Made by a program: the position numbers and the translations under genes
The notes under the pieces: model-generated
Told to the model about the DNA's origin: nothing
What the model saw: only the letters and a program-made list of their open reading frames with translations
The model's database searches: none
In this document: positions 44,411-52,714 of the stretch, in pieces
How the letters are laid out: every line of letters begins with the position of its first letter
How positions within the stretch are numbered: the first letter of the stretch is position 1
Origin: Bacteroidota bacterium
GTDB lineage: Bacteria > Bacteroidota > Ignavibacteria > Tepidaquicellales > Tepidaquicellaceae
NCBI GenBank assembly: GCA_018266875.1
Contig: JAFDZR010000014.1
Span: forward strand, 1 to 64,000
Direction: 5' to 3'
DNA: 64,000 nucleotides

Positions 44411-46069
44411 ATGATGGATCTTGAATTATATATTTTATTACCTATTTTAGTAGCGCTTTGTCTTCTGACTTTTTTTCTCGGATGGTATATCAACTCACGT
44501 TCAAACAAAACAAAGCTCGAAGGCGCTGAGAATGTCGCCAAAAAGATAATTTCGGATGCGGAAGCTAAATCAAAGGAAAAGATAGAAAGCGCCGAAAAAA
44601 GATCTAAAGAGATTCTCTCCGATGCGGAGAAAGCATCATCTAACCTCAAAAAGGAAAAACTTCTTGAAGTAAAGGATGAATTTCTCAAAAGAAAGCAAAA
44701 ACATGAGGAAGAAGTCAAGGAGAGAGAAAAGGAAGTTGTCGCTGATGAAAAAAGGATTAAAATTGAAAAAGATAAAATTGAATCCGCAAGGAGTGAACTT
44801 TCAAACCTCGAGGCAAAACTTCAGAAAGCGGTTGAACTGAATGAATCAAAAACCAGGGAAGCCGAGATCAGGATCAGTGAATCAGACAAACTGATCCGAA
44901 CAAACAGCGAGATACTTGAAGAACAGAGAAACAAGCTGCAGAGAATTTCCGGCTTTACTGAAGAAGAAGCAAAGAAAGTTCTTTTTGAGAATCTGATAAA
45001 CGACGCTAAAATCGAAGCTGCTCACAAAATACAGGAGATAAGGGAAGAGACTAAACTTGAATCCAACAGGATATCAAAAAATATTATCATTCAGTCTATA
45101 CAGAGAACCGCATCGGACCATTCAGTCGAAACAACTGTGAGCGTGCTTCAGATAAATTCAGATGAACTCAAAGGACGGATAATCGGCAAGGAAGGCCGAA
45201 ATATCAGAGCTTTCGAAGCGGTCACAGGAGTTGATATTATTGTTGATGATACGCCTGAAGCTATAATTATTTCCGGATTCGATCCGTTCAGAAGAGAAGT
45301 TGCCAGAGTTTCAATGGAAAGACTCATTGCAGACGGAAGAATTCATCCGGCAAGAATTGAAGAGATCGTTGAGAAAGTCCAGAGGGAACTTACAGAAGAG
45401 CTTATCCGCGTTGGAGAAAACACTCTGATCGAGATGGGAATTCAGGGAGTTCACAGGGACATAATCACGCTCATTGGAAGAATGAAATACAGATCAAGTT
45501 ACGGTCAGAATGTTCTTCATCACTCAATAGAAGTCGGACATCTTGCAAGTATTATGGCTGCGGAGCTCGGACTCGATGCCCAGATGGCAAAAAGAGCGGG
45601 ACTTTTGCATGACATGGGAAAAACCATTGACAGGAATATTGAAGGACCGCATGCGATATTAGGTTATGAAGTAGCAAAGAGATGCAAGGAACATCCGATT
45701 ATCTGCAATGCTATCGGAGCTCATCACGACGAAATGCCCATGGAACATCCGATCTCAATACTTGTTCAGGCCGCGGACTCTATCAGCGGTGCAAGACCGG
45801 GAGCAAGGAGAGAATCAATTGAAGCATATTCAAAACGACTTGAAAAGCTTGAAACCATTGCCAAATCTTTTGAAGGTGTCGTAAAGACCTATGCTATACA
45901 GGCAGGGAGGGAAGTCAGAGTAATTGTGGAGCAGGATAAGGTTGACGATACTCTTCAGGATCAGCTTGCATCTGATATAGCCCACAAGATCCAGGAGGAA
46001 ATGGAATATCCCGGACAGATAAAAGTAAATGTGATCAGAGAACGAAGGTCTATTTCATATGCGAAATAA
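44411..46069 (+). CDS. rny: Ribonuclease Y
   Basis: A 552-residue membrane-anchored endoribonuclease that starts mRNA decay. The N-terminal helix is over residues 5-25, followed by a long charged coiled coil (35-220), a KH domain with 'GRIIGKEGRNIRAFEAVTGVDIIVDD' around residue 256, and an HD domain with 'LHHSIEVGHLASIMAAELG' and the metal-binding 'HDMGK' at residue 399-403. GGAGG lies about 12 bases before the ATG. All parts are intact. It is followed by coaE in the same direction, 29 bases apart. Confidence 0.97.
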   Translation: MMDLELYILLPILVALCLLTFFLGWYINSRSNKTKLEGAENVAKKIISDAEAKSKEKIESAEKRSKEILSDAEKASSNLKKEKLLEVKDEFLKRKQKHEEEVKEREKEVVADEKRIKIEKDKIESARSELSNLEAKLQKAVELNESKTREAEIRISESDKLIRTNSEILEEQRNKLQRISGFTEEEAKKVLFENLINDAKIEAAHKIQEIREETKLESNRISKNIIIQSIQRTASDHSVETTVSVLQINSDELKGRIIGKEGRNIRAFEAVTGVDIIVDDTPEAIIISGFDPFRREVARVSMERLIADGRIHPARIEEIVEKVQRELTEELIRVGENTLIEMGIQGVHRDIITLIGRMKYRSSYGQNVLHHSIEVGHLASIMAAELGLDAQMAKRAGLLHDMGKTIDRNIEGPHAILGYEVAKRCKEHPIICNAIGAHHDEMPMEHPISILVQAADSISGARPGARRESIEAYSKRLEKLETIAKSFEGVVKTYAIQAGREVRVIVEQDKVDDTLQDQLASDIAHKIQEEMEYPGQIKVNVIRERRSISYAK

Positions 46070-46098
46070 TTTAATTACTTTATAGAAAAGAAAAATAA

Positions 46099-46710
46099 AT
46101 GAAACAAAAAAAGAAATTATTAATAGGTGTCACGGGAGGCATTGGTTCCGGAAAGACTGAAGTCTGTAAAACGCTTGCAAAGAGAGGGTTTAAAGTACTT
46201 AATTCGGATACGGTTGCCAAGAATTTATATCTTACCGATAAAAATCTTGTAAAAAAAATCATAAGGGTTTTTGGAAAAGATATTGTCAATTACAAAGGAA
46301 AGATCAATCTTCCTAAATTAAAGGAAAGGATATTTTCTTCAAAAAAACTATATACTCAGATTAATAAGATTGTACATCCGGTCGTAATAAACGAGATCAA
46401 GAAATTTGTAAAGAAGAACAATTACGAAATTGTCATTGTAGAATCCGCTCTCCTTTTTGAAAGCGGATTTCATAAATCGATGGATTACATCATTACCGTA
46501 TTCGCAAACAAAAAAGACAGGATCAACAGACTCAAGATAAGAGATGAAGCTACTACAAAATCCATCAACGAGCTGATGAAGTTTCAGATTGACGGAAGGA
46601 AGAAAATGGAAATGTCAGATTTTGTAATAATAAATAATAAATCACTTAAAGAACTTAAAGTGCAGGTTGATTTTCTGAGCAAGATCCTCAAAGCGCTTGA
46701 ATCAAATTAG
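46099..46710 (+). CDS. coaE: Dephospho-CoA kinase
   Basis: A 203-residue P-loop kinase for the last step of CoA synthesis. It has 'IGVTGGIGSGKTEVCKTLAKRGFKVLNSDTVAKNLY' (residues 9-44, Walker A and the Asp of the substrate site), 'LKERIFSSKKLYTQINKIVHPVV', 'IVESALLFESG' and the lid 'RINRLKIRDEATTKS'. Full length. Its stop codon overlaps the stop of the convergent lipoprotein gene. Confidence 0.93.
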   Translation: MKQKKKLLIGVTGGIGSGKTEVCKTLAKRGFKVLNSDTVAKNLYLTDKNLVKKIIRVFGKDIVNYKGKINLPKLKERIFSSKKLYTQINKIVHPVVINEIKKFVKKNNYEIVIVESALLFESGFHKSMDYIITVFANKKDRINRLKIRDEATTKSINELMKFQIDGRKKMEMSDFVIINNKSLKELKVQVDFLSKILKALESN

Positions 46711-47336
46711 CCGGGGAAAGTGCTTTTCTTCCTTGGTCTTCTGACAATGAAATCACCATTCAGTTTGAATTTACCGTGGCAGACATTATTAATTATATTG
46801 TCTCCGTTATCTTCACTATTTGTTCCAGCCCAGTAAGCCCTGGCATATTTCTGTCCGCCGATCTCCAATTCCGATTCAAAAATAATTACATGACCGTTCC
46901 AGACTATAAGATCTCCGGCTTTCGCGTTTGAAATATCATTTACTCCCACAACCGGCAGAATATCCCTGAAATTATTAGTATCATACAGATCACGCGAGAG
47001 AGCATTAACCTCAGGCGTCATGCACCCTGATCTTTTTAATACATTCAAAGCGTATATATTGCACTTGGTGGAGCCGTTGAGAATTATCAGCCGGGAATCC
47101 AGCCAGTAAAGATAAGTAGAGTCAACCGAGACACTGTACATTTTATTTTTCTGTTCCTCTGCAGCAGTTTTCAGGATAGCTGAAGAGGTTAACTCCTCCT
47201 GATCATATTTTTCAGTTTCATCATATTCATTTTCCTCTTTATCATCAGTTTTTGAAGAAGAGCAGCCTGATACAACGATCAACGAAACAAAAATAAAGTA
47301 TAATAAAAAGAAATATAAATTATTTTTATTTGTCAT
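46707..47336 (-). CDS. Lipoprotein with NlpC/CHAP-like domain
   Basis: A lipoprotein of about 209 residues when started at the ATG 47336; a longer frame to 47387 exists but would bury the signal. The lipobox is 'VVSGC' near residues 20-24. After an acidic linker there is a cysteine-peptidase-like domain: 'STKCNIYALNVLKRSGC' offers the nucleophile Cys and 'NAKAGDLIVWNGHVIIFES' the His, as in NlpC/P60 and CHAP amidases. It could trim peptidoglycan; the third catalytic residue is not obvious. Its start overlaps the upstream lipoprotein gene by 11 bases. Confidence 0.68.
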   Translation of the reverse strand: MTNKNNLYFFLLYFIFVSLIVVSGCSSSKTDDKEENEYDETEKYDQEELTSSAILKTAAEEQKNKMYSVSVDSTYLYWLDSRLIILNGSTKCNIYALNVLKRSGCMTPEVNALSRDLYDTNNFRDILPVVGVNDISNAKAGDLIVWNGHVIIFESELEIGGQKYARAYWAGTNSEDNGDNIINNVCHGKFKLNGDFIVRRPRKKSTFPG

Positions 47337-48087
47337 ATTTTTCGCCGACAAATTCCTTATTGAATTTATCCCATTGACCGATTGCATAATTCCTCAGGAC
47401 ACGCTGCGCGTCTTCAAACGAAACATCAAGATTCATTTCACCTTTGGTTGGTTCTTCATCATTTATTTTCAGTATCATACTTCCTCTGATTGCGAATTTC
47501 TTAAATCCCTCGTGCATGATAAGTTTCATGTCATCAGGGCTTACGTCACTTCTGCATGAGAGCTTATACAGGAAAGTGGTCTCTGCAATCCCGTTATCAT
47601 TGAGATCTGTTACAGTAAGAGATTTGTCCATATATGCAAGAGTAATGTCAAAAGGACAATCTTTGACAAAGTCATAAATTTTCCACAGAAATCTCGGTCT
47701 GGGCTCTTCCAGAATATATTGATAAGCAAACAATTCCCTGATTCTGTTTTCACCGAATTGACTTCTTTCTTCCGAAAGAGTAATAAATAATAAGTTAACT
47801 CCCAGACTGTCTTTCCATTTAACTGCTTCAATTATCTTATTGCCGTCGTAAAGAGAAGCAGGCACTCTATCAACGCCGTATTCGATATCAGTTACTTCCG
47901 CAAGGTGATCTACATGTCTGAGCATTGTATCCATATGCATATTCACTCCTTCATGCGGATCATCGCCGATTTTGTTTTCTCTTTTAACTTCTTCAGAAGG
48001 AGCTGCATTTTTTGTTGAATCACTTTCATTGCTGTTGCATGAAGATATAAAAATTACAAGTATGATAGTTATGAAATATAATTTCAT
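47326..48087 (-). CDS. Lipoprotein, M949_RS01915-like
   Basis: A lipoprotein of about 253 residues starting at ATG 48087 (a longer frame to 48150 exists). The lipobox is 'IFISSC' near 15-18. The mature part has 'IEAVKWKDSLGVNLLFITLSEE', 'YQYILEEPRPRFLWKIYDFVKDCPFDITLAY' and 'VTDLNDNGIAETTFLYKLSCRSDVSPDDMKLIMHEG'. These blocks recall a Bacteroidota family named after Riemerella M949_RS01915, linked to surface polysaccharide; I make that match from memory and hold it loosely. It is translationally coupled to the CHAP-like lipoprotein. Confidence 0.65.
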   Translation of the reverse strand: MKLYFITIILVIFISSCNSNESDSTKNAAPSEEVKRENKIGDDPHEGVNMHMDTMLRHVDHLAEVTDIEYGVDRVPASLYDGNKIIEAVKWKDSLGVNLLFITLSEERSQFGENRIRELFAYQYILEEPRPRFLWKIYDFVKDCPFDITLAYMDKSLTVTDLNDNGIAETTFLYKLSCRSDVSPDDMKLIMHEGFKKFAIRGSMILKINDEEPTKGEMNLDVSFEDAQRVLRNYAIGQWDKFNKEFVGEKYDK

Positions 48088-48113
48088 TTCAGTATTTTTC
48101 AGTTTTTTATTTA

Positions 48114-48139
48114 TAAAAAAAGGGAGCGCGGCTCCCTTT
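48114..48139 (-). terminator. Terminator after the barrel protein gene
   Basis: A 9-bp stem (AAAGGGAGC at 48119-48127 with GCTCCCTTT at 48131-48139, 3-base loop), followed on the minus strand by an eight-base U-run. Confidence 0.88.
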
Positions 48140-48166
48140 AATTTTTTCAATATTAAAATTTACAGT

Positions 48167-48919
48167 TCAAAATCCGACTCTGAGACCGGTAAATACTCCC
48201 CAGCTGTTGGTTGTTACTTTTTCAATACTGCCTGTACTCAGGAGATTGTTAAGACCGCCGTACTGGAATTTTGTTCCGAGTATTACACTCATGAACGGAT
48301 TGAGAAGATAATTTCCCGTAAGGATTCCGTTAAGACCAAGATCAAAATCCTTGAAACCGCTAACGGCATTTGCGGGATTCAGAAGTATTCCGAAATAAGG
48401 ACCGCCGCTGAAACTTATCCCAACCTTATCAGATACCATTCCGCCGACATTTACATTAATGGGTATATTCAGATAAGAATTTTTAATCGAGTTTACTGCG
48501 GAATCAAGAGGGTCCTGAGGATTAGATACATACGGAATTCCGTATTCATATTTTTTATTGATAAAATCCAGTCCGGTGGATAGATCAAGCAGTCCGAAAA
48601 GATTAAGATTGACAAGAGCGCCGAGAGTAAAGCCACCTTTGTTTGTAGTGTTGATGTCTTTAACATTTTCCCTTGAAGTTACATTTGGTGAAGTAGAGCC
48701 GTAACCGATCTGGAAATCAACTGACGCACCGAAGAATTCCCCGGTGATCTTCTGATGATAAAGTTTTGCTTTTTCGTAATCTCTCTGTTTAATTTCCGCA
48801 GAATGATCTTTTGTATCATTTAACTTCAGCTTTGGATCGAAATTCACACCCGCAGAAATACCTTGTACGCTGAGCAGAATTATGCAGAAGACTGTAAATG
48901 CAATGATTACTTTATTCAT
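48167..48919 (-). CDS. Outer-membrane beta-barrel protein
   Basis: A 250-residue exported protein with a signal peptide over residues 1-23. The mature part has repeated amphipathic strands ('GASVDFQIGYG', 'GGFTLGALVNLNLFGLLDLSTGLDFINK', 'VGISFSGGPYFGILL') and ends 'WGVFTGLRVGF', with the terminal Phe of outer-membrane barrels. It fits the PorT/OmpW-sized group; function unknown. Its ATG lies inside the end of the ABC-F gene (8-base overlap), an unusual coupling of a cytoplasmic translation factor to a barrel protein. Confidence 0.8.
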   Translation of the reverse strand: MNKVIIAFTVFCIILLSVQGISAGVNFDPKLKLNDTKDHSAEIKQRDYEKAKLYHQKITGEFFGASVDFQIGYGSTSPNVTSRENVKDINTTNKGGFTLGALVNLNLFGLLDLSTGLDFINKKYEYGIPYVSNPQDPLDSAVNSIKNSYLNIPINVNVGGMVSDKVGISFSGGPYFGILLNPANAVSGFKDFDLGLNGILTGNYLLNPFMSVILGTKFQYGGLNNLLSTGSIEKVTTNSWGVFTGLRVGF

Positions 48920-50903
48920 GATTTATTGTTTGATTATTTAGTTTGTTTTCAAGTTCATTCAGAATTTCAGTTTTCTTTTCCCAAAGTGAATATACATTTT
49001 TTAATTTTTCCTTTAAACTGTTATATTTGTTCGTAACATCCACCACATTATAGTTGCCTTTGTAAAAATCCTCACTGATCATTATCTTTTCTGTCTTTGC
49101 AATTTCAGATTCGAGATTAGCTATGCTTTCTTCAATGGTCTTTATTTCTTTTTTTACGGGTTCGATCTTTTTATTGATTTCTTTTCTGGCGCTTTTATTT
49201 TCTTTTTCGGATTTCCTGTCAGGTTTAGATTTGCTTTCTGAAACCGGTTTTTCAAACGAACTCTTTTTCCGGGATGTCTCGCCTTTAAGAAACTCTTTTT
49301 CTTTTTCCTTCAGATATTCCGTGGCATTTCCAATAAAGGTTTTGATCTTTTTATTTTTAACCTCAATGACTTTATCCACAATGCCGTCTATGAATTCCCT
49401 GTCGTGTGAAACTATGAGAACCGTTCCGTTGTATTTCTTCAGAGCGTTCATAAGTACTTCCTTTGAGCGCATATCCAGATGGTTTGTAGGCTCGTCAAGA
49501 ACAAGAAAATTTGACGGCTCTATCAGCATCTTTGCAAGCGCAAGCCTGGATTTTTCTCCTCCCGAGAGGACTTTTACTTTCTTGAAAACATCATCGCCTC
49601 TGAAAAGAAAACTGCCGAGGATTGTTCTTAAATTTTTTGCAATCTCTCCCGAGGCAGCCTGCTCCATAGTCTCCAGAACAGTAAGTTCCGGATTAAGCTC
49701 TTCGGCCTGATTCTGCGCATAGAATTTTATTTCCGCAAGATGACCCAATTTTACTTCCCCGCTGTTGATCTTTTCGTGACCTGAAATTATTCTTGTGAGT
49801 GTGGATTTACCGGCTCCGTTTACTCCGAAAAGGACTATCTTCTCTCCCCTGCCGATTATCAGATCTATATTCTCGAGAACATTATTAACATTATCATAGC
49901 TCTTTGTTACCCGAGTCAGTTCTATTGAAGTCTTTCCGGAATGAGTAGCCGGAGGGAAGTTAAAACTAACTGTAGCTTCCTCATCTTCAATTTCGATCCA
50001 GTCCACTTTATCAAGAAGCTTTATCCTGCTCTGCACAGCTTTCGCCTTTGACGCCTTGTATCTAAATCTTTCTATGAATTTTTCCTGCTGGCGGAGATAA
50101 TTCTGCTGATTGTAGAACTGATTTTCCTGTAATTCCTTTCTTATCTCTTTTTCTGTTTTGTAGAAAGTATAATTTCCGGAATATTCGGTAACATTTCCAA
50201 GCGAGATCTCGACAGTCCTTTCGGTAATATTATCAAGGAAACTTCTGTCGTGCGAGACCAACACAATTGCTCCCTGATAGTTCATGAGATAATTCTCAAC
50301 CCAGATTAGTGATTCAATGTCAAGATGATTTGTAGGCTCGTCCAGAAGCAGAATGGAAGGATTGACAAGCAGAAGTTTTGCAAGAGCAATTCTCATCTGC
50401 CATCCACCGCTGAATTCATTTGTCATTCTTGTGAAATCCGATTCAAAAAATCCAAGTCCTATCAGTATCTTTTCTATCTTTGATTTCAGTCTGAATCCGT
50501 CAAGCATCTGGAATCTTTCCTGAAGCTCACCGTATTCATTTATAAGATCCATGAATTCATCCGAAGCAGTATCTTCAAATTCCCCCATCTCAGTTTCTAT
50601 CTGACGCATTTCTTCCTGGATCTTGTTGATATCCCCTGCCGAGCTGTAAACTTCATCATACAAAGTCTTGCCGAGAAAGTGTATTCCTTCCTGAGGAAGG
50701 TATCCGACAGTCGTATGTTTGGAGATCGCAACCTCACCCGCATCGGAAGTAATTAGTCCGGCAATAACTTTGAGCAATGTTGATTTTCCTGCGCCGTTTG
50801 ATCCGACAAGTGAAACCCTGTCTTTTCCGGCTACACGAAGAGACACATTATCAAAAAGCACCTTCGAGCCGTACCTCATCGAAATATTATTAAGTGAAAT
50901 CAT
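48912..50903 (-). CDS. ABC-F ATPase (ribosome-associated)
   Basis: A 663-residue soluble protein with two ABC domains and no membrane helices. Walker A sites are 'LVGSNGAGKSTLLKVIAG' near 35-52 and 'LFGVNGAGKSTLTRIISG' near 350-367. Signatures are 'FSGGWQMRIALAKLL' and 'LSGGEKSRLALAKML', with Walker B 'LLLDEPTNHLD' in each. The interdomain linker (about 240-310) is the basic P-site tRNA interaction motif. A C-terminal coiled coil (about 560-655) follows a Lys/Ser-rich stretch. It belongs to the Uup/YdiF/EttA group, which remodels stalled or vacant ribosomes. Antibiotic protection cannot be read from the sequence. Confidence 0.93.
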   Translation of the reverse strand: MISLNNISMRYGSKVLFDNVSLRVAGKDRVSLVGSNGAGKSTLLKVIAGLITSDAGEVAISKHTTVGYLPQEGIHFLGKTLYDEVYSSAGDINKIQEEMRQIETEMGEFEDTASDEFMDLINEYGELQERFQMLDGFRLKSKIEKILIGLGFFESDFTRMTNEFSGGWQMRIALAKLLLVNPSILLLDEPTNHLDIESLIWVENYLMNYQGAIVLVSHDRSFLDNITERTVEISLGNVTEYSGNYTFYKTEKEIRKELQENQFYNQQNYLRQQEKFIERFRYKASKAKAVQSRIKLLDKVDWIEIEDEEATVSFNFPPATHSGKTSIELTRVTKSYDNVNNVLENIDLIIGRGEKIVLFGVNGAGKSTLTRIISGHEKINSGEVKLGHLAEIKFYAQNQAEELNPELTVLETMEQAASGEIAKNLRTILGSFLFRGDDVFKKVKVLSGGEKSRLALAKMLIEPSNFLVLDEPTNHLDMRSKEVLMNALKKYNGTVLIVSHDREFIDGIVDKVIEVKNKKIKTFIGNATEYLKEKEKEFLKGETSRKKSSFEKPVSESKSKPDRKSEKENKSARKEINKKIEPVKKEIKTIEESIANLESEIAKTEKIMISEDFYKGNYNVVDVTNKYNSLKEKLKNVYSLWEKKTEILNELENKLNNQTINHE

Positions 50904-51000
50904 GTGCGTAATTTACGAAATTGAGCTTTTAATTTAAGTAATAAAATAATAGATAATGACTCAAAGGATTGGAAGACAATGGTCGATCAATAATAATATT

Positions 51001-51435
51001 CTACAGTTTTACAGTAGAGATCACATCATCACCAACTTTCATTTCTGTAAGTTCAAACCCAAGGCTTTGATATAATTTTATGGCATGAAAGTTATCAGGT
51101 TTGTGAAGTATGTCCACTTTTTCAATTTTTCTTTCTCTGAGTTCATTTAACAGCATTGCTAACGCCTCCCGGCCGAATCCTTTTCCCTGGAATTTTTCAT
51201 CAATCATAAATCTGTTGATATAAAAAATGCCGTCGTCCGGATCGCGCGCATACATGATGAATCCCACCATTAATTCTTCATTATATATTGCAAGCGGATT
51301 CATCTCTTTATGCACATAGGCAAGTGCAAGACCGTTTTCATTTGTTGCTACGAACCTTTTCTGATCGTTCCCGACTCTCAGTTTTATACATTCCCTCCAG
51401 TTATTTTCATCTATTTTTCTAAAAGAAATATTCAT
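51001..51435 (-). CDS. GNAT-family N-acetyltransferase (BltD/PaiA-like)
   Basis: A 144-residue acetyltransferase: 'YINRFMIDEKFQGKGFGREALAMLL' near 70-95 with the acetyl-CoA loop 'QGKGFG', and 'NFHAIKLYQSLGFE' at the C-terminus. The 'W.EC..L.V...Q..FVA.N..SLA.AY' type N-terminus ('NNWRECIKLRVGNDQKRFVATNENGLALAYV') is typical of the BltD/PaiA spermidine acetyltransferase group. Substrate not proven. It lies 52 bases after egtD on the same strand. Confidence 0.85.
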   Translation of the reverse strand: MNISFRKIDENNWRECIKLRVGNDQKRFVATNENGLALAYVHKEMNPLAIYNEELMVGFIMYARDPDDGIFYINRFMIDEKFQGKGFGREALAMLLNELRERKIEKVDILHKPDNFHAIKLYQSLGFELTEMKVGDDVISTVKL

Positions 51436-51487
51436 TTATTTCAGAATTAAATTTCAGATATACCTGTATTATAAATTAATCCGAATA

Positions 51488-52528
51488 TTATTTTTTAACA
51501 GTGAGAGAAGTCAAAGTAAAGTAATTCTCTGTATCCGTGTAATGATCAGAAACTGCGAGTCCGGACTTGTCTGCCAAATCTGCGATTGATTCGAAAGTGA
51601 ATTTGCAGGAATTCTCCGTGTGAATGGTTTCCCCTTTTTTGAAACTGATTTCATATCCCGGTTCGTCAATCCATACTTTCATATCTTCTCCGGATATAAG
51701 ATGCATCTCCATTCTCATTTTCCCGGAATTGTAAAATGCCTTATGTGAAAATTTTTTTAAATCGAAATCTCCTCCCAGTTCCCTGTTGATCCTTTCGAGA
51801 ATATTTAAATTAAAGGCAGCTGTATATCCTTTACTGTCATTATAAGCTCTATTGAGAACCTCAGTATCCTTCTCAAGATCAAAACCGACCATAAACCGTT
51901 CATCAGGATTCATGGACTGTCTCACCATTTTTAAAAATTCCACCGAATCTTTCCTTGTAAAATTCCCAATACTTGAACCCAGGAACAGAATTAGCTTAGG
52001 AGAACTGTCAATATGACTGATCAGTTTAATACCATTTTCATAAAAAGATATAATTCCTGACACATTGAGATTATTAAATTTTTTCAGAAGCGATTCCGAA
52101 CTATCCATCAGAACGGGAGATACATCTATGGGTATGTAATGCAGAAAGTTCCTGTCTTTAAGAAATGAATTAATAAGAAGTTCTGATTTCTCAGAGCTTC
52201 CGCTTCCAAGTTCCGTTATTGTTCTGATCTTTTTGTTTTTTAAAGAAATCTCATCTGATCTTTCTAACAGTATCCGCTTTTCAGTTCTCGTGGGATAATA
52301 CTCATCTGTTGTGCAGATCTTTTCAAAAAGTTCTGATCCTTTGTCGTCATAAAAATATTTCGGGAGCAGAAATTTTTTCTTTGATGAAAGACCTTTCCTC
52401 ACGTCTTCAGAGAATCTGCTTCTTGTTTCCTTTTTAAGGGATTTAAAAATTTCAAACCGATCATTGATGATACTGCGGTCAAAATTTTTAAGGAATCTGT
52501 CAGGGGATATGTTTTCAGGTAAGTTCAT
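51488..52528 (-). CDS. egtD: L-histidine N-alpha-methyltransferase (EgtD/EanA)
   Basis: A 346-residue SAM enzyme that trimethylates histidine to hercynine, the first step to ergothioneine. It has 'KYFYDDKGSELFEKICTTDEYYPTRTE' near 57-83, SAM motif 'ITELGSGSSEKSELL' at 104-118 and 'LFLGSSIGNF' at 181-190. Residues known to read histidine in Mycobacterium EgtD are all present here: Tyr60, Asn189, Met275 (in 'MRMEMHL'), Glu305 and Ser307 (in 'HTENSCKF'). So the enzyme should be active on histidine. No EgtB, EgtC or EanB is in the window. It is divergent from tnaA. Confidence 0.9.
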   Translation of the reverse strand: MNLPENISPDRFLKNFDRSIINDRFEIFKSLKKETRSRFSEDVRKGLSSKKKFLLPKYFYDDKGSELFEKICTTDEYYPTRTEKRILLERSDEISLKNKKIRTITELGSGSSEKSELLINSFLKDRNFLHYIPIDVSPVLMDSSESLLKKFNNLNVSGIISFYENGIKLISHIDSSPKLILFLGSSIGNFTRKDSVEFLKMVRQSMNPDERFMVGFDLEKDTEVLNRAYNDSKGYTAAFNLNILERINRELGGDFDLKKFSHKAFYNSGKMRMEMHLISGEDMKVWIDEPGYEISFKKGETIHTENSCKFTFESIADLADKSGLAVSDHYTDTENYFTLTSLTVKK

Positions 52529-52714
52529 TTAAAGGCAATATAAAAAAATACATTTATAATTTTAAGTGAAAGAGTAAACGCTCAGATTATAAAAGTCTGC
52601 CGGTTTTTCTGCATAATCCTTAGATATGACTTAAATCATAACTTAATTTTTTTAATATCTTTAACTTATCAAAAATCAATTAACAGAGAATATTTTAATA
52701 TCAGGAGAAAATAA

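Noticed and set aside
52529-52714. tnaC-type leader peptide before tryptophanase
   Set aside because: No short frame with a Trp codon followed by a Pro-stop pattern is visible.
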